Positions 1-10,496 of a stretch of DNA of 64,000 nt are shown in pieces (the stretch's first letter is position 1; every line of letters begins with the position of its first letter). A model generated the notes under the pieces. The model saw only the letters and a program-made list of their open reading frames with translations, was not told the DNA's origin and did not search any database. Source of the DNA: Lonicera japonica (taxonomy: Eukaryota; Streptophyta; Magnoliopsida; Dipsacales; Caprifoliaceae); contig CM038467.1 in assembly GCA_021464415.1 (NCBI GenBank), forward strand, positions 69,201,393 through 69,265,392. Direction: 5' to 3'. The position numbers and the translations under genes are program-made.

Positions 1-2085
1 AATAATCTGAGTGTAGTGAAGAATGGGGAGAAAGAAGTCAGGGATTGACCGAAAAATCAATATTTTGCGATGGGGTTGCATAGTTCAAAAAAAAATTATA
101 ACTCAATAGGAAAATAAAATCACAACTACTTTTTGGTGTGTAAGCGAAAACAGACCAACAGGAACAACTTGAGAGCCCAGTGGATATGTTTAGGGTAGGA
201 ATATGCATTCCCGGGGTGCCCTTTTAACCTTCCGATTTTGAAAATGATTTTGAAAACTTGTTTTAGGAAACGACTCATTTTTGGAAAACGTATTTTAGAA
301 AGCATTTTGTAAAATTAGGAAGTTCTCTCCTCTTAGAGTTGCTTTTTCATGAAAATAGTGATAGGAAAATTCTCACTAACGGGTTTTAGTGAGGAATTTC
401 TACGGGCGGGGTTGGACAGCCACCGACCGTACTTGTCAAACCAAGAGTTGGTATGTATGACAAGGCCTTTTGTTCACTAATCTCATGACTGACAGTCAAG
501 AAAACAAGAAGAAATTCAAGTGTTCTAGGCTGACACATCTTATATGCAAGCGTGGTTTGATGGGTAAGGTTTAGGCTCCCTCCTATTTGGCTAGGTCTTG
601 CTATATACCTCAAGGGAGAGTATGTGCAAGGATCTTTTAATATACGTTCTGGGTATGCGAGTATTATTGTCACTCGATATACTTCGGTTGGTACTTGGCC
701 AAGGAGAGTGGAAATAAAAGCTTTTGGTTTATGTTAACCCAGATAAGACAACTCCCTAAGCAGTACTTTCAGGTTAAATGGGGTAATTTCACACTCGCAA
801 TAATGCATGATGATAGTGCGTGCGTGCAAAATAACAATTATGGAGGTACATTATGAAAAGCGATTTAGGGTTTGCTCGAGTATTTTTAATTTTTATTTAT
901 GAAAATATTTTTCCTCAAACAATAATTACAAACAAAAGGAAAATCAGGGTATCTACCTAAATCGCATCTATGTTATCTAAAGAGTAAGGCTGAATAGGAA
1001 AGCATGCAAATATAAATTAATTATCCACGCATATTCTACTCTTGTTTAGAGTCTAATCCTTTTAAAAAATATCCCTAGCAAAGTCGCCACTATGAGAACT
1101 CGCGTTCTCGATGCCAAATCCCCGTTGGGCGGCGATTCCCCTGGTTTTTCGATTAATTTGAAAAACGGTTTGTTTTATTATGAGAAAATAATGATGGTTT
1201 GTAAGGAAAATAAGAATAGCTAGTTTGTTTTACTAAACAAACAAAAATCTATGTAAAAGAGAAACATTTATGAATTAAGCGATTTCTTAAACACAATTAT
1301 TGCGAAACCAATTGATTCAAAGGTTCAGGGATTAAGTTACGAATCAAGAAGATGTTAGGCACCTAATTTGCCCTTTCGGTCTTTAATTAGGATTTGCGTG
1401 GAATTATAATCGAACATTCGCATGCTTATTGATATTATCATGTATCGGTCTTTAATTTTAGGAAAACAAGATTTGGGGTGGGGATGATAAGCATGTGCTT
1501 TATAATTCACCCTTTTTGATTTTAGAAATCAATGTGTGTATGTGTGATTTGAAAAATGGTTTTGATAATGATAGATAGCAAAACAAATATTTTTGATAAA
1601 ACTCAGGGCTTTTCGGAAGCTAATTCGATTTGGAATTGGATATCTGGCAATCCTTGAAATTCATTCGTCAATAGTGTATCATAGTTTAATAATTTAAACT
1701 GGCACTGAAGAATTCAGTACTCTCAAATTGAATATTTAAGTAAGCACCGCAATTTATAGATTAAACCGGATACAAACGCGTATTGATTTCTTCGTAAACC
1801 GAGATTAATAAAATTGGGATTTTATAAAATTGACTGATAAAATAAGTTAAAGAAATGGTTTTAGCTTGTTATACGCCTTTGGTTTTGAAAACGGCGTTTA
1901 AATATGAAACCTGGACTGATTTTGAGATAAATAGCAATTTTCACATGCGATTGATGAATTATAACTGATAAAATAAAGACAGATAAAAAATTAAAGCCGG
2001 ACTGCTATAAAAAATACCTGAGAGTTTTGAAAATAGTATAATACTATTTTAGAGCACTATTCCCGAAATTCCAGAGCTGACTGAT
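1..2085. other. Non-coding, possible old LTR-element relic
   Basis: I find no convincing gene here. The phrases around 1079-1150 (an 'AAAGTCGCCACT' stretch followed by a GC-richer segment ending at 'GGCGGCGATTCCCC') and around 1350-1375 ('TTAGGCACCTAATTTG') resemble the untranslated parts of plant LTR retrotransposons as I remember them, but no LTR ends, primer site or domain can be shown. The small open frames are not supported by any recognisable protein. Confidence 0.3.
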
Positions 2086-3330
2086 GCTTCAAATGAGGTA
2101 TATGCATGTGTATTTATATCCACAATAACTCTTGGACTCCCGGTGCCATTCCTTGATATTCAGCTTTAGCGCTCAAATGAGAAACACCATTTTATATCTT
2201 GCTTCTCCAAGTAACGAGATTCTCACCAACAAACATAAAATATCTTAATGTAGGCCTTTTGTCACTTACATTTCCAGTACAATCAACATCAGTGTATCAT
2301 TCAACTTTCAAAAAATCATTGTTCATCGTAAATAAAATCCTTTTTTCGGGAGATTCCTTCTAATAAATAATATTCTTCATACGCTTTTCTCTAGAATTAT
2401 ACATGAACTAACTCACTATTCTCAATGCATAAGAAATGTCAGGCCTGGTGTGTGCTAAGTACATCAACCTTTCCACCAATCTCTGATAACACCCTTTATC
2501 AACTGTTACTTGATCAGCTTCAATTTTCAACTTCAAACCTTCTTCCATGGGTGTTTTTGATGGTTGGCAAACAGAGATTCCGGTTTCACATAGTAAATCC
2601 AGTGCATATTTTCTCTGAGATAGAAAGATGCCCTTGGAAGACCTAGACACTTCGATTCCCAGGAAATACTTCAGTCCGCCAAGACCTTTTTATCTCGAAC
2701 TCCCGAGATAAATACTTCTTTAGTGCTTCTTGTTATTGTGGGTCATTCCCATTAACCACCAAATTATCAACATAAAAAATAAGTGATCTGATCTTCCCAT
2801 AGCACCTTTTAAAAAACAATGTTTGATCAAAATTGCTCTGTTTGTAACCAAATTTTCTCATTGATCTAGTAAATCTTCTGAACCATTAAACCAGATAGAG
2901 GCTTTTTCAATTTACATACTTTGTTTCTATGTTCCACAAAAACTTCATAACCTGGTGGGAATTCCATATATACCTCATATTCTAATTCTCCATGCAAGAA
3001 TGCATTCTTTACATCAAATTGTTATAGAGGCCAATTTAGATTTATCACTAAAGAGAGCAAGGCGCGCACTCTGTTAATTTTTGCCACTAGTACAAATGTC
3101 TCCAAATAATTGATCCCATATGTCTGGGTGTAGCCTTTTGCTACTAGTCTCACTTTGTATCTTTCGATGGTTCCATCTGTCTTATATTTCACCGTATACA
3201 TCCATTTGTAACCAACACGCGTTTTTTCTGGTGGTAACTCAACTATATTGCATGTGCCATTATTCCTTAAGGATTTCATTTCCTCGTCCATAGCTGCTTT
3301 CCATGTTGGATCACCTAAGGCTTCTTGCAC
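2085..3330 (-). pseudogene. copia reverse transcriptase / RNase H remnant
   Basis: Minus-strand frames give the classical copia RT start at 3330-3022: 'W..AM..E..SL..N.T..', then 'GYKWMYTVKYKTDGTIERYK' and 'RLVAKGYTQ'. Lower coordinates continue with the '[17 protein letters not shown]' type stretch (about 3005-2940), a degraded catalytic region with 'YVDN' in place of the YVDD box (about 2790-2760), and 2650-2408 with 'KGIFLSQRKYALDLL' and 'RLMYLAHTRPDISYA'. RNase H begins near 2200 ('SAKAEYQGMA' type) and is cut off at about 2085. Several stop codons and shifts separate these blocks. It acted in copying the element's RNA; it is now inactive. Confidence 0.85.
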
Positions 3331-3880
3331 ACTGTTAGGAATAGATATAGAAGATAACTAATTGGTTTACAAATAACTTATTCGATTGAGAAAGCCTATT
3401 ATAAGACACATAATTACTCATGGGGTATTTGGTTTTAATAGTGAGATTAGGTTCATATATTAGTTTAGGAATACTTCTATTATTTCGGTGAGGGAGTTAT
3501 TTTATAGAAGGTTCAAGAGAAGATACTTAATATTCAGACGTGTCAGAGGGAGGCAATTGGTTATTTATGGAATGCAAAGGTAATGGTAAGTTTAAACTCG
3601 ACAACTTGACGACGGTGGCGGTGAACCCAATGGTGGCAACGAGTCATTAGTCCAAGTCAACAATGATGGGAAGACCGAATCTGACGGCTGTGGCGAACTT
3701 GGTAAGCTTCAAATTGGTGGCGAGATCTTGACCTTAATTAAATTGTCACTATTACTACAATAAATAGCTTAAACTTCACTATAGTGCTCCCCTTGAAGTT
3801 CATTTTGCTGAAAGTACATCTCCCCTTCATGAAATACGACATCATTGGTCACGTACATTTTTCATGAATGAGGATGATAA
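3331..3880 (-). other. Decayed copia spacer between IN and RT
   Basis: This stretch lies between the integrase and RT remains, where copia elements carry a poorly conserved linker. I see no readable domain. Around 3600-3735 there is a GC-richer segment with repeated 'GGTGGCG' and 'GGCGA' words that does not look like its surroundings and may be a small insertion or duplicated debris. Confidence 0.4.
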
Positions 3881-4767
3881 CAATGATACCCTTTCTGATT
3901 AGATGCGTAGCCCATTAATACACACTTGAGAGCACCAGATTCGAACTTGTTCCGGTGTTCTTTGGGTAAATGAATAAATGCAATACAACCAAATATTCAT
4001 GAAGGTATATTTGATGCTTTAGGAGCCAAGACTATTTTATGGAGAACATCGAATGGTGATTGAAAATCGAGAACTGCGGAAGGAACACGGTTAATTAAAT
4101 ATGCGGCAAAGGAGAGAGCTTCACTTCAGTAAGACACCAGGGCATTAGCCCTAAGTAATAATGCCCGTACTACTTCTAGCATATGGCGATTCTTCCTTTC
4201 TGATCCCATTTTATTGAGGTGCATACGGGCAGGTAGTTTGATGGACTATTCCATGATGTTTAAAATACTCTTGTAAAGTGGTAGCCATGTATTCACTTAC
4301 ATTATTGCTTTGAAGTAACTGGATAATAGCATTATATTGTGTACTAATATGTTTATGAAATCGCTAAAACAAATAACTAACTTCATTTTTAGACTTTATA
4401 GGACATGTCCACGTTATTCTAATACAATCATCAATAAAAGTAATAAACCAACATAAATCACTCAGAAGTATTAGGAGATGGGCTTTATAGGACATATCCA
4501 CGTTATTCTAATACAATCATCAATAAAAGTAATAAACCAACATAAATCACTCAAAGAAGTATTAAGAGATGGGCCCCAGACATCAGAGTGAATCAACATA
4601 AAATGAACTGAACATTTATTTAATAACGATGGAAAAGAAGGGCAATAGTTTTTTGCCAGTTCATATGTTTCACACTGAAAAATGGAAATATTAATATTCT
4701 TAAAAAGTTTAGGAAATAACTTCTTTAAATAGCTAAACGACGCATAACCTAAACGACAATGCCACAA
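3880..4767 (-). pseudogene. copia integrase remnant
   Basis: The minus strand from 4767 reads as the GAG-pre-integrase / integrase junction: 'MWHCRLGYASFSYLKKLFP', a CxxC-like pair degraded in 'FQCETYELAK', and the core start 'HSDVWGPS' followed by 'WFITFIDDCIRITW', which matches the copia D-x-W-G-P and 'FIDD.SR..W' motifs. Further down, the second acidic motif region and 'HGI.HQ.TCPY.PQ.NG' can still be traced with interrupting stops (about 4240-4190). Integrase inserts the cDNA into the genome; here it is dead. A tandem duplication of the core start is present at 4394-4573. Confidence 0.8.
4394..4573. repeat. Tandem duplication, about 89 bp x 2
   Basis: Copy 1 runs from 4394 to 4482 and copy 2 from 4483 to 4573. 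Both start 'CTTTATAGGACAT' and end 'GAGATGGG'. They differ at a few bases and by two inserted A's. The duplication lies inside the integrase remnant and repeats the codons for the start of the catalytic core. Confidence 0.9.
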
Positions 4768-4970
4768 TTAAATTTCATCTTCAACTTTTCCTCCTTGGGT
4801 AGTGCTAGTTTGTAGAGCTCGTTGTAACTGGTTTGTGCTCTTTACTGCCAAGTCCAAGTAGTATAATTTGCCTCGCCTAATCCATAAACAATCATCTGCC
4901 TCGTCTGAATATCCTTAAAAACACAATAAGTAGGCCAGAAAATAATAATACAATTTTAAACATTAGTAAT

Positions 4971-5423
4971 TTAAGTAAAAGACAGTAAATTGTAATTGAG
5001 TGAAGGAATTATGAACACAAAGTTTAAATTCTTGGTATCTGATAAAGGAACTGTCTCTTCACCAATAACGGGGAATGGATTACCATTAACTGTGAAAATA
5101 AAATTATTTGATGAGGGGATAAACGTAGTAACATGTCTAGAATCGAATGCCATATGATCGTAGCACCATAATCTATTATCTATGTAATTATTCAAAACAG
5201 ATGCATAATTTAAAGCCTTACCAGGTATCCCAGTGGTGGTAAGCAATCCCGAGACCTTCTTTCCATCACCTTTATTCTTATGTTTTGAATGATGATCCCG
5301 AGAATGATCCCACCAGTCTGGATAGCCAATTACTTGATAGCACCCCTTTTTAGAATGTCCAGTTTGTCCACATACCAAACAAGGAGGATATTGGGATAGT
5401 TTTCCCCGATCATTTGATTGCAA
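4971..5423 (-). pseudogene. copia gag zinc knuckle and protease remnant
   Basis: The minus-strand frame (150 codons) has a CCHC-type zinc knuckle, 'CLVCGQTGHSKKGC', followed by 'YQVIGYPDWW', the usual copia tail after the knuckle. After about 50 residues comes the aspartic protease region: the expected 'W..DSGA' has decayed to 'WCYDHMAFDSRHVT', yet the downstream 'NG...P..G.G....' and 'VP.L..NLLS' type framework is visible as 'IPSLNYNLLS'. The protease active site is therefore lost. The knuckle would bind the element's RNA during packaging. Confidence 0.8.
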
Positions 5424-5477
5424 GTTACGAGTTTGGTTTATTTAATTTTGCCAGTTTGAGTTCTTTCGAAGCTGATC

Positions 5478-6226
5478 TTAATTGTTCTGTGGGACATAAT
5501 TACAAGCTACTATGACAGTAGCATCGGTATTGGTAAAGTCACTGTTTGTAGTTTTTCGCCTGAGGTCTTCTCGACGAACCATTACATATGTTTCTTCTAA
5601 TTCTAGAATAGGATCTTTTCGTAAGATTTTTCCACGGATCTGTTCAAGTTCATTGTCTAAACTAGCAAGGAATATATGAACTCGCAATCGCTGAATTGAA
5701 TTTCTATAAGATTCGATATCATTCGAACTTTTCATGACCACTTTATCATGATGATTTAATTCATTAAAGATTTCTGTGAGCTCCCCATAATACTCAAAGA
5801 GGGATTTTCCATTCTATTTAGCTGTAAATGCCTTTTGATTCAAGGTGAAAACTATTAGCTCGTCAGCTCCATCATAAAAAGGCCTTAAATAAACACTTCC
5901 AGATTTCTCGCGCAATGGGAACCTGGATATATCGCTTCATAATCTCTGGCTTTTTGGACATTAGGAGCCATCTTTTCACCTTTTGATTGTCTAGATACCA
6001 TGTTTCGTATTATGGCGTTCCTTTTTTTGGAATTAGGGTCATATCGTGAATAAATGAAATTTTTTGTTTTTTCGTGATGTGCATCTCTATGAGTTGAGAC
6101 CATATATCATAATTGGTCTCCTCCAATGTAACACCTATGTTGAATGAAGAGTTGTCAGTCTGAACAATGATTGGAGATGATTATTTCTTTAATGATTCAA
6201 TAATTGATCTTGAATTAGGAGCCATT
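5478..6226 (-). pseudogene. copia gag N-terminal part
   Basis: The minus strand from an ATG near 6226 gives a gag start ('MAPNSRSIIESL'), a stop after 14 codons, then 'L.ETNYDIWSQLIEMHI', the typical beginning of the copia gag (UBN2) domain. The frame shifts and continues at 5741-5478 with 'RLRVHIFLASLDNELEQIRG.IL..DPI..LEETY..VRREDLRR', the standard copia gag C-terminal helix region. Gag forms the virus-like particle. The duplicated phrase 'MAPNVQKARDYEAIYP' near 5960 suggests local rearrangement. There are multiple interruptions, so this is a pseudogene. Confidence 0.75.
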
Positions 6227-6230
6227 GTAA

Positions 6231-6814
6231 AATCTTATAATTGAAATTGAACAATAAAGGTGGATTCTGATAAATCAGAGGTTGGATTTGAGACTAGGAC
6301 AGTTGAAAACCTTAGGAACCAATATAAAAGGCTCAAGAACCTGAACAGGTTAGATAAAGTATGTATTGAATCAGTTTTATTTAAACCGGCTGAGAGTAGC
6401 TTGTAGGGCAATTGGGTGGCACGTGGGGTACATGGAGCTTGCACGCACGCTGGCGGGTGGGTTAAGGTGCCGGTGCATGGGTCAGAGGTGCGGGTGTGTG
6501 AGTCAAGGTTGCTGGTGCGTGGCGCATGTCAGTGGTGGTAGTGAAGTACTGGGCGTGAGAATTAGCGACGTACGTGTCAATATTTATGCAGGGCGTGAAG
6601 GCGCGAATTTGACTGATTTCGACAGCATTAGTTTGGTCTGGAAGAGTGGATTTGAATTTTTGAGATTTTGTTTTAAGTTTACGGGAAAGTGGTTAGGTTG
6701 TGTGGTTTTATCGAGGTTTGGTTTTATCAAGGTTATGTGGTTTTAAATTGATGGGAAAGTGGTATGATTGTGTGGGTTTCGGTGGTCTAAGGTTTGTGTC
6801 TAGTGAGGATTTTT
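6231..6814. other. Untranslated leader of the copia relic
   Basis: This lies between the primer site and gag, and corresponds to the copia 5' leader on the minus strand. A plus-strand open frame of 126 codons (6366-6746) is rich in Gly, Cys, Arg and Trp; it reflects G-rich composition and has no recognisable domain, so I do not call it a gene. Confidence 0.45.
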
Positions 6815-6830
6815 GCTTCCTCTGATACCA
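6815..6830 (-). other. Primer binding site (initiator tRNA-Met type)
   Basis: On the minus strand this reads TGGTATCAGAGGAAGC. The first 11 bases match the plant copia primer site for initiator tRNA-Met (TGGTATCAGAG). It lies directly inside the 5' LTR and upstream of gag, as expected for a minus-strand element. Confidence 0.75.
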
Positions 6831-6957
6831 TCTTAAGAGTAGAAGAAGTTTGGTATTTGATTAATTAATTAATGATACAAGAGGAGCCCTATTTATAGGG
6901 TCAAAAACACAATGAGAAACCAACTATAATAAGGAAACTAAATGGCATATTCTAACA
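6831..6957 (-). repeat. 5' LTR of the copia relic
   Basis: On the minus strand it starts TGTTAGAATATGCC and contains a clear TATA box, CCTATAAATAGGGC (about 6891), followed by pyrimidine-rich sequence up to the primer site. The expected CA at the 3' end is not present (…CTTAAGA), so the border is uncertain. Only one LTR is found. Confidence 0.6.
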
Positions 6958-7028
6958 ACTTTTAGACCTTTCTCACTTTCTCTATGTTCTTTCTGTTCTC
7001 TCTTAGCTTCAATTTTCAACCTTATTTG

Positions 7029-7252
7029 TGTTAGAATATACTATATATTACGTTTTCTATTTCTATTATACTTTCCATATTGTATTAATTGTATTTATTG
7101 TGTTCCCATTATACTTTTCTAATTGTATCCTAGATTAGGGTTTTATTTCTAGTATATATATTCTTACTCTATTGTACATTCAATCATCAAGAAAGTAATA
7201 CAATTCTTTCATTCTTTTTCTTCAATCTCTCTTTCGTTTCTATTTCGTTACA
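7029..7252 (+). repeat. 5' LTR of the small copia element
   Basis: It is 224 bp, starts TGTTAGAATATACT and ends CGTTACA, so it has proper TG…CA ends. It is directly followed by the primer site. It is AT-rich, with an 'AGTATATATATTC' stretch (7152-7164) that could serve as TATA box. Confidence 0.9.
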
Positions 7253-7264
7253 TGGTATCAAAGG
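7253..7264 (+). other. Primer binding site
   Basis: TGGTATCAAAGG, differing from the copia tRNA-Met site (TGGTATCAGAGC) at two positions. It abuts the LTR end with no spacer. Confidence 0.8.
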
Positions 7265-7380
7265 GAGGTTGAGGTGGTGATAGTGTGGCTTCTGGTTCAG
7301 GTTCTGGTAAGAATGTGACAACTGGAGCCTCAAGTTCAGGGGTGAAAAGGTCAAGAGATGAATGAGTAAAGAAACAGTTT

Positions 7381-7740
7381 GTTGTTTCTCGATCAAGCAC
7401 TGAGGCTGAATACTGCGCTCTTGCTGATACTTCACAAGAACTAATATGGATTCGACGCCTCCTCGATGAATTAGGTGCTCCTCAAGACTCTGCTACTACA
7501 CTTTATTGTGACAATCGCAGTGCCATTCAAATAAGTCACAATGACGTCTTTCATGAACGAACTAAACACATTGAGATTGATTGTCATTTTATTCGCCAGC
7601 ATATTCGCAATCTGTACATTTGTCTTATGCCTGTATCTTCAGATGACCAGCCTGCAGATCTCTTCACTAAAGCTCACCAGCCTAGCCGTTTCCAAGCATT
7701 GATTTCCAAACTCCAGCTGGTCTCTCACTTACCACCTTGA
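7381..7740 (+). pseudogene. copia RNase H, C-terminal fragment
   Basis: The frame is open for 119 codons and ends at TGA 7738-7740. It begins 'VVSRSSTEAEYCALA', the hallmark of copia RNase H (usually SRSSTEAEYRA), followed by 'ELIWIRRLLDELG', 'LYCDNRSAIQIS', 'ERTKHIEIDCHFIRQ' and 'DQPADLFTKA'. All these are standard blocks, with the catalytic E and D residues kept. There is no start codon of its own because the rest of pol is deleted. The polypurine tract follows the stop immediately, as in intact copia elements. Confidence 0.9.
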
Positions 7741-7741
7741 G

Positions 7742-7756
7742 TTTGAGGGGGGGGGG
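7742..7756 (+). other. Polypurine tract
   Basis: TTTGAGGGGGGGGGG ends directly at the 3' LTR start (TGTTAG at 7757). This is the expected plus-strand primer. An inverted copy of the tract plus LTR start is found inside the 3' LTR at about 7836-7859. Confidence 0.85.
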
Positions 7757-7979
7757 TGTTAGAATATACTATATATTACGTTTCCTATTTCTATTATAAT
7801 GGGGTGTTAGAATATACTATATAGTGACAATCAATGTATATTCTAACACCCCCCCTCAAAGGATTCACAATCAAAGGATACATATTTCGTTAGAATATAC
7901 TATATAGTGACAATCAAGAAAGTAATACAATTATTTCATTCTCCTTCTTCAATCTCTCTTTCGTTTCTATTTCGTTACA
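7757..7979 (+). repeat. 3' LTR, internally rearranged
   Basis: The first 43 bases and last 75 or so match the 5' LTR. The middle has been replaced: a second LTR start (TGTTAGAATATACT) appears at about 7805, an inverted LTR start joined to an inverted polypurine tract lies at 7836-7859, and a further LTR start (GTTAGAATATACTATATAG) at about 7890. Two copies of 'CTATATAGTGACAATCAA' flank the inverted piece. Total length (223 bp) is nearly that of the intact LTR by chance. Confidence 0.8.
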
Positions 7980-7984
7980 ATTTG

Positions 7985-9229
7985 CATTAAAGGATACATA
8001 TTTCAGACACCACAAACTTAAAAAAATGTATTGGTCTGCATTGAAAAAAAAATCGAACTCAACGACATGATTCTAATTGCTTTCCAAATATTTATAATTA
8101 AGAGAGATTATATATCATAAATCTTAAAAGCACAAATAATTTACGTGTATCAAAATCTTACTAGTATTATGGGGAAGGTAAAATATGATTTACCCCAATT
8201 TCTTTAGTCATCCTTTATATGTTATGTAAAGCTAGGTGTGAACATTGTCTTGTTAAATCTATCAATCCATTCTCTCATTTTTCATAATAAAATTATGTAA
8301 AGTTAAGTGTACAAATCCTTTCTTCCTTTTCAATTTTCTCTGCTTAATATGTACCTTTTTTTGGCTTTGGGTTACAAGGTAGAGGCTAGGGTCGGGGTGG
8401 GGATGTTTTCTTTTCAATGTTCTAGTTTTCAAGCCTTGACAAACATGGTTATGGAAACATGGCTTGGTTTTGTATCAGTACTTGTGGCCAAGTGACAACA
8501 TTTACTTTCCATGTCAAAATATATATATGTCGCCAGATCAAATGCACCCTATATGTGGCTTGACCAAAATATAAAGGGAAGGAGTTAAATAAATTATTCT
8601 TCCTTCCCTCCCCCCTCTCTCTCTCTCCAAGTTAAAAATTGCTACACAACAATTACTCCAAAGGCCAATATTTTTTTATAAAAATGATAAATTTGAAAAA
8701 TAATCAGTCAAGATCAAACAATATCCATTATGAACACGAAATTTGACCCGAAACTTCCAAACAATTTATGCCTAATCTTTCTACTTATACAATACTTTCC
8801 ATTTTCCATGTAGACCCCAAAGTCGATGAAATTTGTAAAGGATACAAGTACAATAATGTTTAGGTGAACTAAATTCAATAAGGATACAATATGACAAGTG
8901 TTTTAAAATCAAGAAATTAAGAGACGACAACATGAGCAACAGGTCAGCATCACTAGAAAAATAAACCTTACTTGAAGTCTACGAGACCGATGGCGAGGTG
9001 AAAGAGACAGCAATAGTGAGGTGAAGAGACAGTGACGGCGACTGATGTGTCGATGAGCAGTAAGAGGGATAAAGGAACACGGCTAAGGAACAATGATTGT
9101 GAGAGAAAGAGATAGAGACAAGAGTTGTGAAGGACTGAGCGTGAGGGAAAGAGATAGAGAAAGAGAGCTGCTAAGGAGATGGTGCGGAGAAAAGTGACAA
9201 AGACCTTATGAGAGGTCAAATTGAAACTT
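7985..9229. other. Intergenic, no gene seen
   Basis: AT-rich with no recognisable domain on either strand. 8968-9219 holds a purine-rich stretch with repeated 'GAAAGAGATAGAGA' words; the hydrophobic minus-strand frame there is best explained by this simple composition. Confidence 0.5.
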
Positions 9230-9491
9230 TTAAGGTGCGTTTGGTTATATGGTTTTGGAATTCTATTGGAATTATAATTCTATAAAATTTTAATTCTAAG
9301 AATTGCAATGCCATAGAATATAATACTATTGTTTGAATGATATCTAGTTTTCATTTTGAATTTTATTATTATTATTATTATAAATTTGTTTATTTGGCCA
9401 ATTTATAAATATACATTTGAAATTATGTTATGTAAGGAGAACGGGTTTACACAAATATATATACGCAAAGAGATGCATGTATAATATATAC

Positions 9492-9511
9492 ATATATATA
9501 TATATATATAT
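9492..9511. repeat. TA microsatellite
   Basis: A run of about ten TA units inside the inverted-repeat element. Confidence 0.9.
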
Positions 9512-9762
9512 TTAAGTGTATAAACGTATACAATAAATAATGGTGTGGGGGTGTTCGAATTGGAGTACAAATAGTCGGTTGTGTGGAAAGTTAGGGAAGG
9601 GGGTGGCCACTATGTGTTGGTGCAACCTACAAGGAGAGGGTGACGTGGGGTTCAAAGGGGGCAGAGGTGGTGTGAAACATGATGGAGTGTTGTGATTTTG
9701 TGCATAAGAAATGGGGTGGCGTGGGGTGGAGGATGGGGGTAGTGGTAGCATGGTGGGTGCGG

Positions 9763-9851
9763 TTTTTTTTTTTTTTTTTTTTTTTTTTGTGGGTGGGTGT
9801 GGGGGTAGGGGGGGTGTGTTTGGTTATTGAGGAAGAATTTTTTCTTTTTAC

Positions 9852-9890
<39 letters not shown>
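9763..9890. repeat. Poly-T tract and (ATT)n microsatellite
   Basis: T26 at 9763-9788, a G-rich stretch, then (ATT)n at 9852-9890. Both create artificial low-complexity open frames on both strands. Confidence 0.9.
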
Positions 9891-9891
<1 letters not shown>

Positions 9892-10086
9892 TTTTTATTC
9901 AATGAGAATTAGAATTGAAAAACTCTAATATTCTTATGTAATTCAATCCTTAAGAACTGATGGTTTTGGAATTTCGCTAAAATTCCAAAACCATGACCTT
10001 TTAATGTATCCAAACAGTGTAATTTTAAAACTATGCTCCAATTTTGATTCTATTCCATAGAATTGAAGTTGCCAAATACACCCTTA

Positions 10087-10496
10087 GGATTTTTGACTTT
10101 TGTCGTTGAGCAAATGGTGTAGTTTAATCAAGTTAGCAAATATTTTTTTAAGAGATTTGGTTGTTCGGTTCACTTTGGGTAATCCAAACTCAAGTCAACA
10201 CGAATCAATCGGTTTCGGCTTTAGTGCTTTTTTTTATTCTGTAAATTTCGGATCGCAAAAGATCTGCTCGATTTGTTCCTTCGTTCGATCAATTTTCAGA
10301 TTTTTAATAACACCCAATACAATCTCTCAAATCTACAAGTGAGGCTATGTATACAAGTGGTAAAAGAAAAAGTGGGCGGCTTTCGCTCTTCGGCTGGTTC
10401 TGTACATCGGGTTAATCAAATGGTGAGTTTACGAGCATTTCAAATTTGTTGCTACCACTAGGATAGCACGACTTTTAGGTTCTATTTGAGTCCCAT
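10087..10496. other. Intergenic, no gene seen
   Basis: Two short overlapping plus-strand frames (10100-10461) have no recognisable domain. Nothing else is visible. Confidence 0.4.

Larger units (their letters stand above)
2085..6957 (-). mobile_element. Degraded Ty1/copia retrotransposon
   Basis: Read on the minus strand, this block gives, in order from 6957 down to 2085: a short 5' LTR with a TATA box, a tRNA-Met type primer site, gag, zinc knuckle, remnant protease, GAG-pre-integrase and integrase core, reverse transcriptase and part of RNase H. That PR-IN-RT-RH order defines Ty1/copia. Frames are broken by many stops and shifts, so no product can be made. The element stops inside RNase H near 2085 and I see no 3' LTR, so the 3' end has been lost. 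It is clearly older than the small copia element next to it. Confidence 0.85.
7024..7984 (+). mobile_element. Internally deleted Ty1/copia element with target duplication
   Basis: The element is 7029-7979 (951 bp). The 5-bp direct repeats ATTTG at 7024-7028 and 7980-7984 are its target duplication. It keeps a 224-bp 5' LTR, the primer site at 7253, a short leader, the last part of RNase H (7381-7740), a polypurine tract and a 3' LTR. Gag, protease, integrase and RT are missing, so it is non-autonomous. The leader is joined almost directly to RNase H at about 7375. It inserted just upstream of the 5' LTR of the older copia relic, in opposite orientation. The 3' LTR is rearranged. Confidence 0.9.
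9230..10086. mobile_element. Inverted-repeat element with TTA target duplication (PIF/Harbinger-like)
   Basis: The ends at 9233 (AGGTGCGTTTGG) and 10083 (CCAAATACACCC, reverse complement GGGTGTATTTGG) match at 10 of 12 bases, and TTA flanks both sides (9230-9232 and 10084-10086). A 3-bp TTA duplication is typical of PIF/Harbinger elements. The subterminal regions also mirror one another: 'GGTTTTGGAATT' near 9250 and 'AATTCCAAAACCAT' near 9980, and 'GAATTCTATTGG' against 'CTATTCCATAGAATTG'. At 851 bp it is long for a MITE; the core is filled with microsatellites and has no transposase. Confidence 0.6.

Noticed and set aside
386..673. Minus-strand 95-codon frame
   Set aside because: No recognisable domain, surrounding sequence looks like decayed repeat, no supporting promoter or splice context.
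6366..6746. Plus-strand 126-codon frame rich in Gly, Cys and Trp
   Set aside because: It lies antisense in the leader of the copia relic and its composition follows from G-rich repeats of 'GGTGCG'.
9627..9912. Ile- and Lys-rich frames on both strands
   Set aside because: Created by poly-T and (ATT)n tracts.
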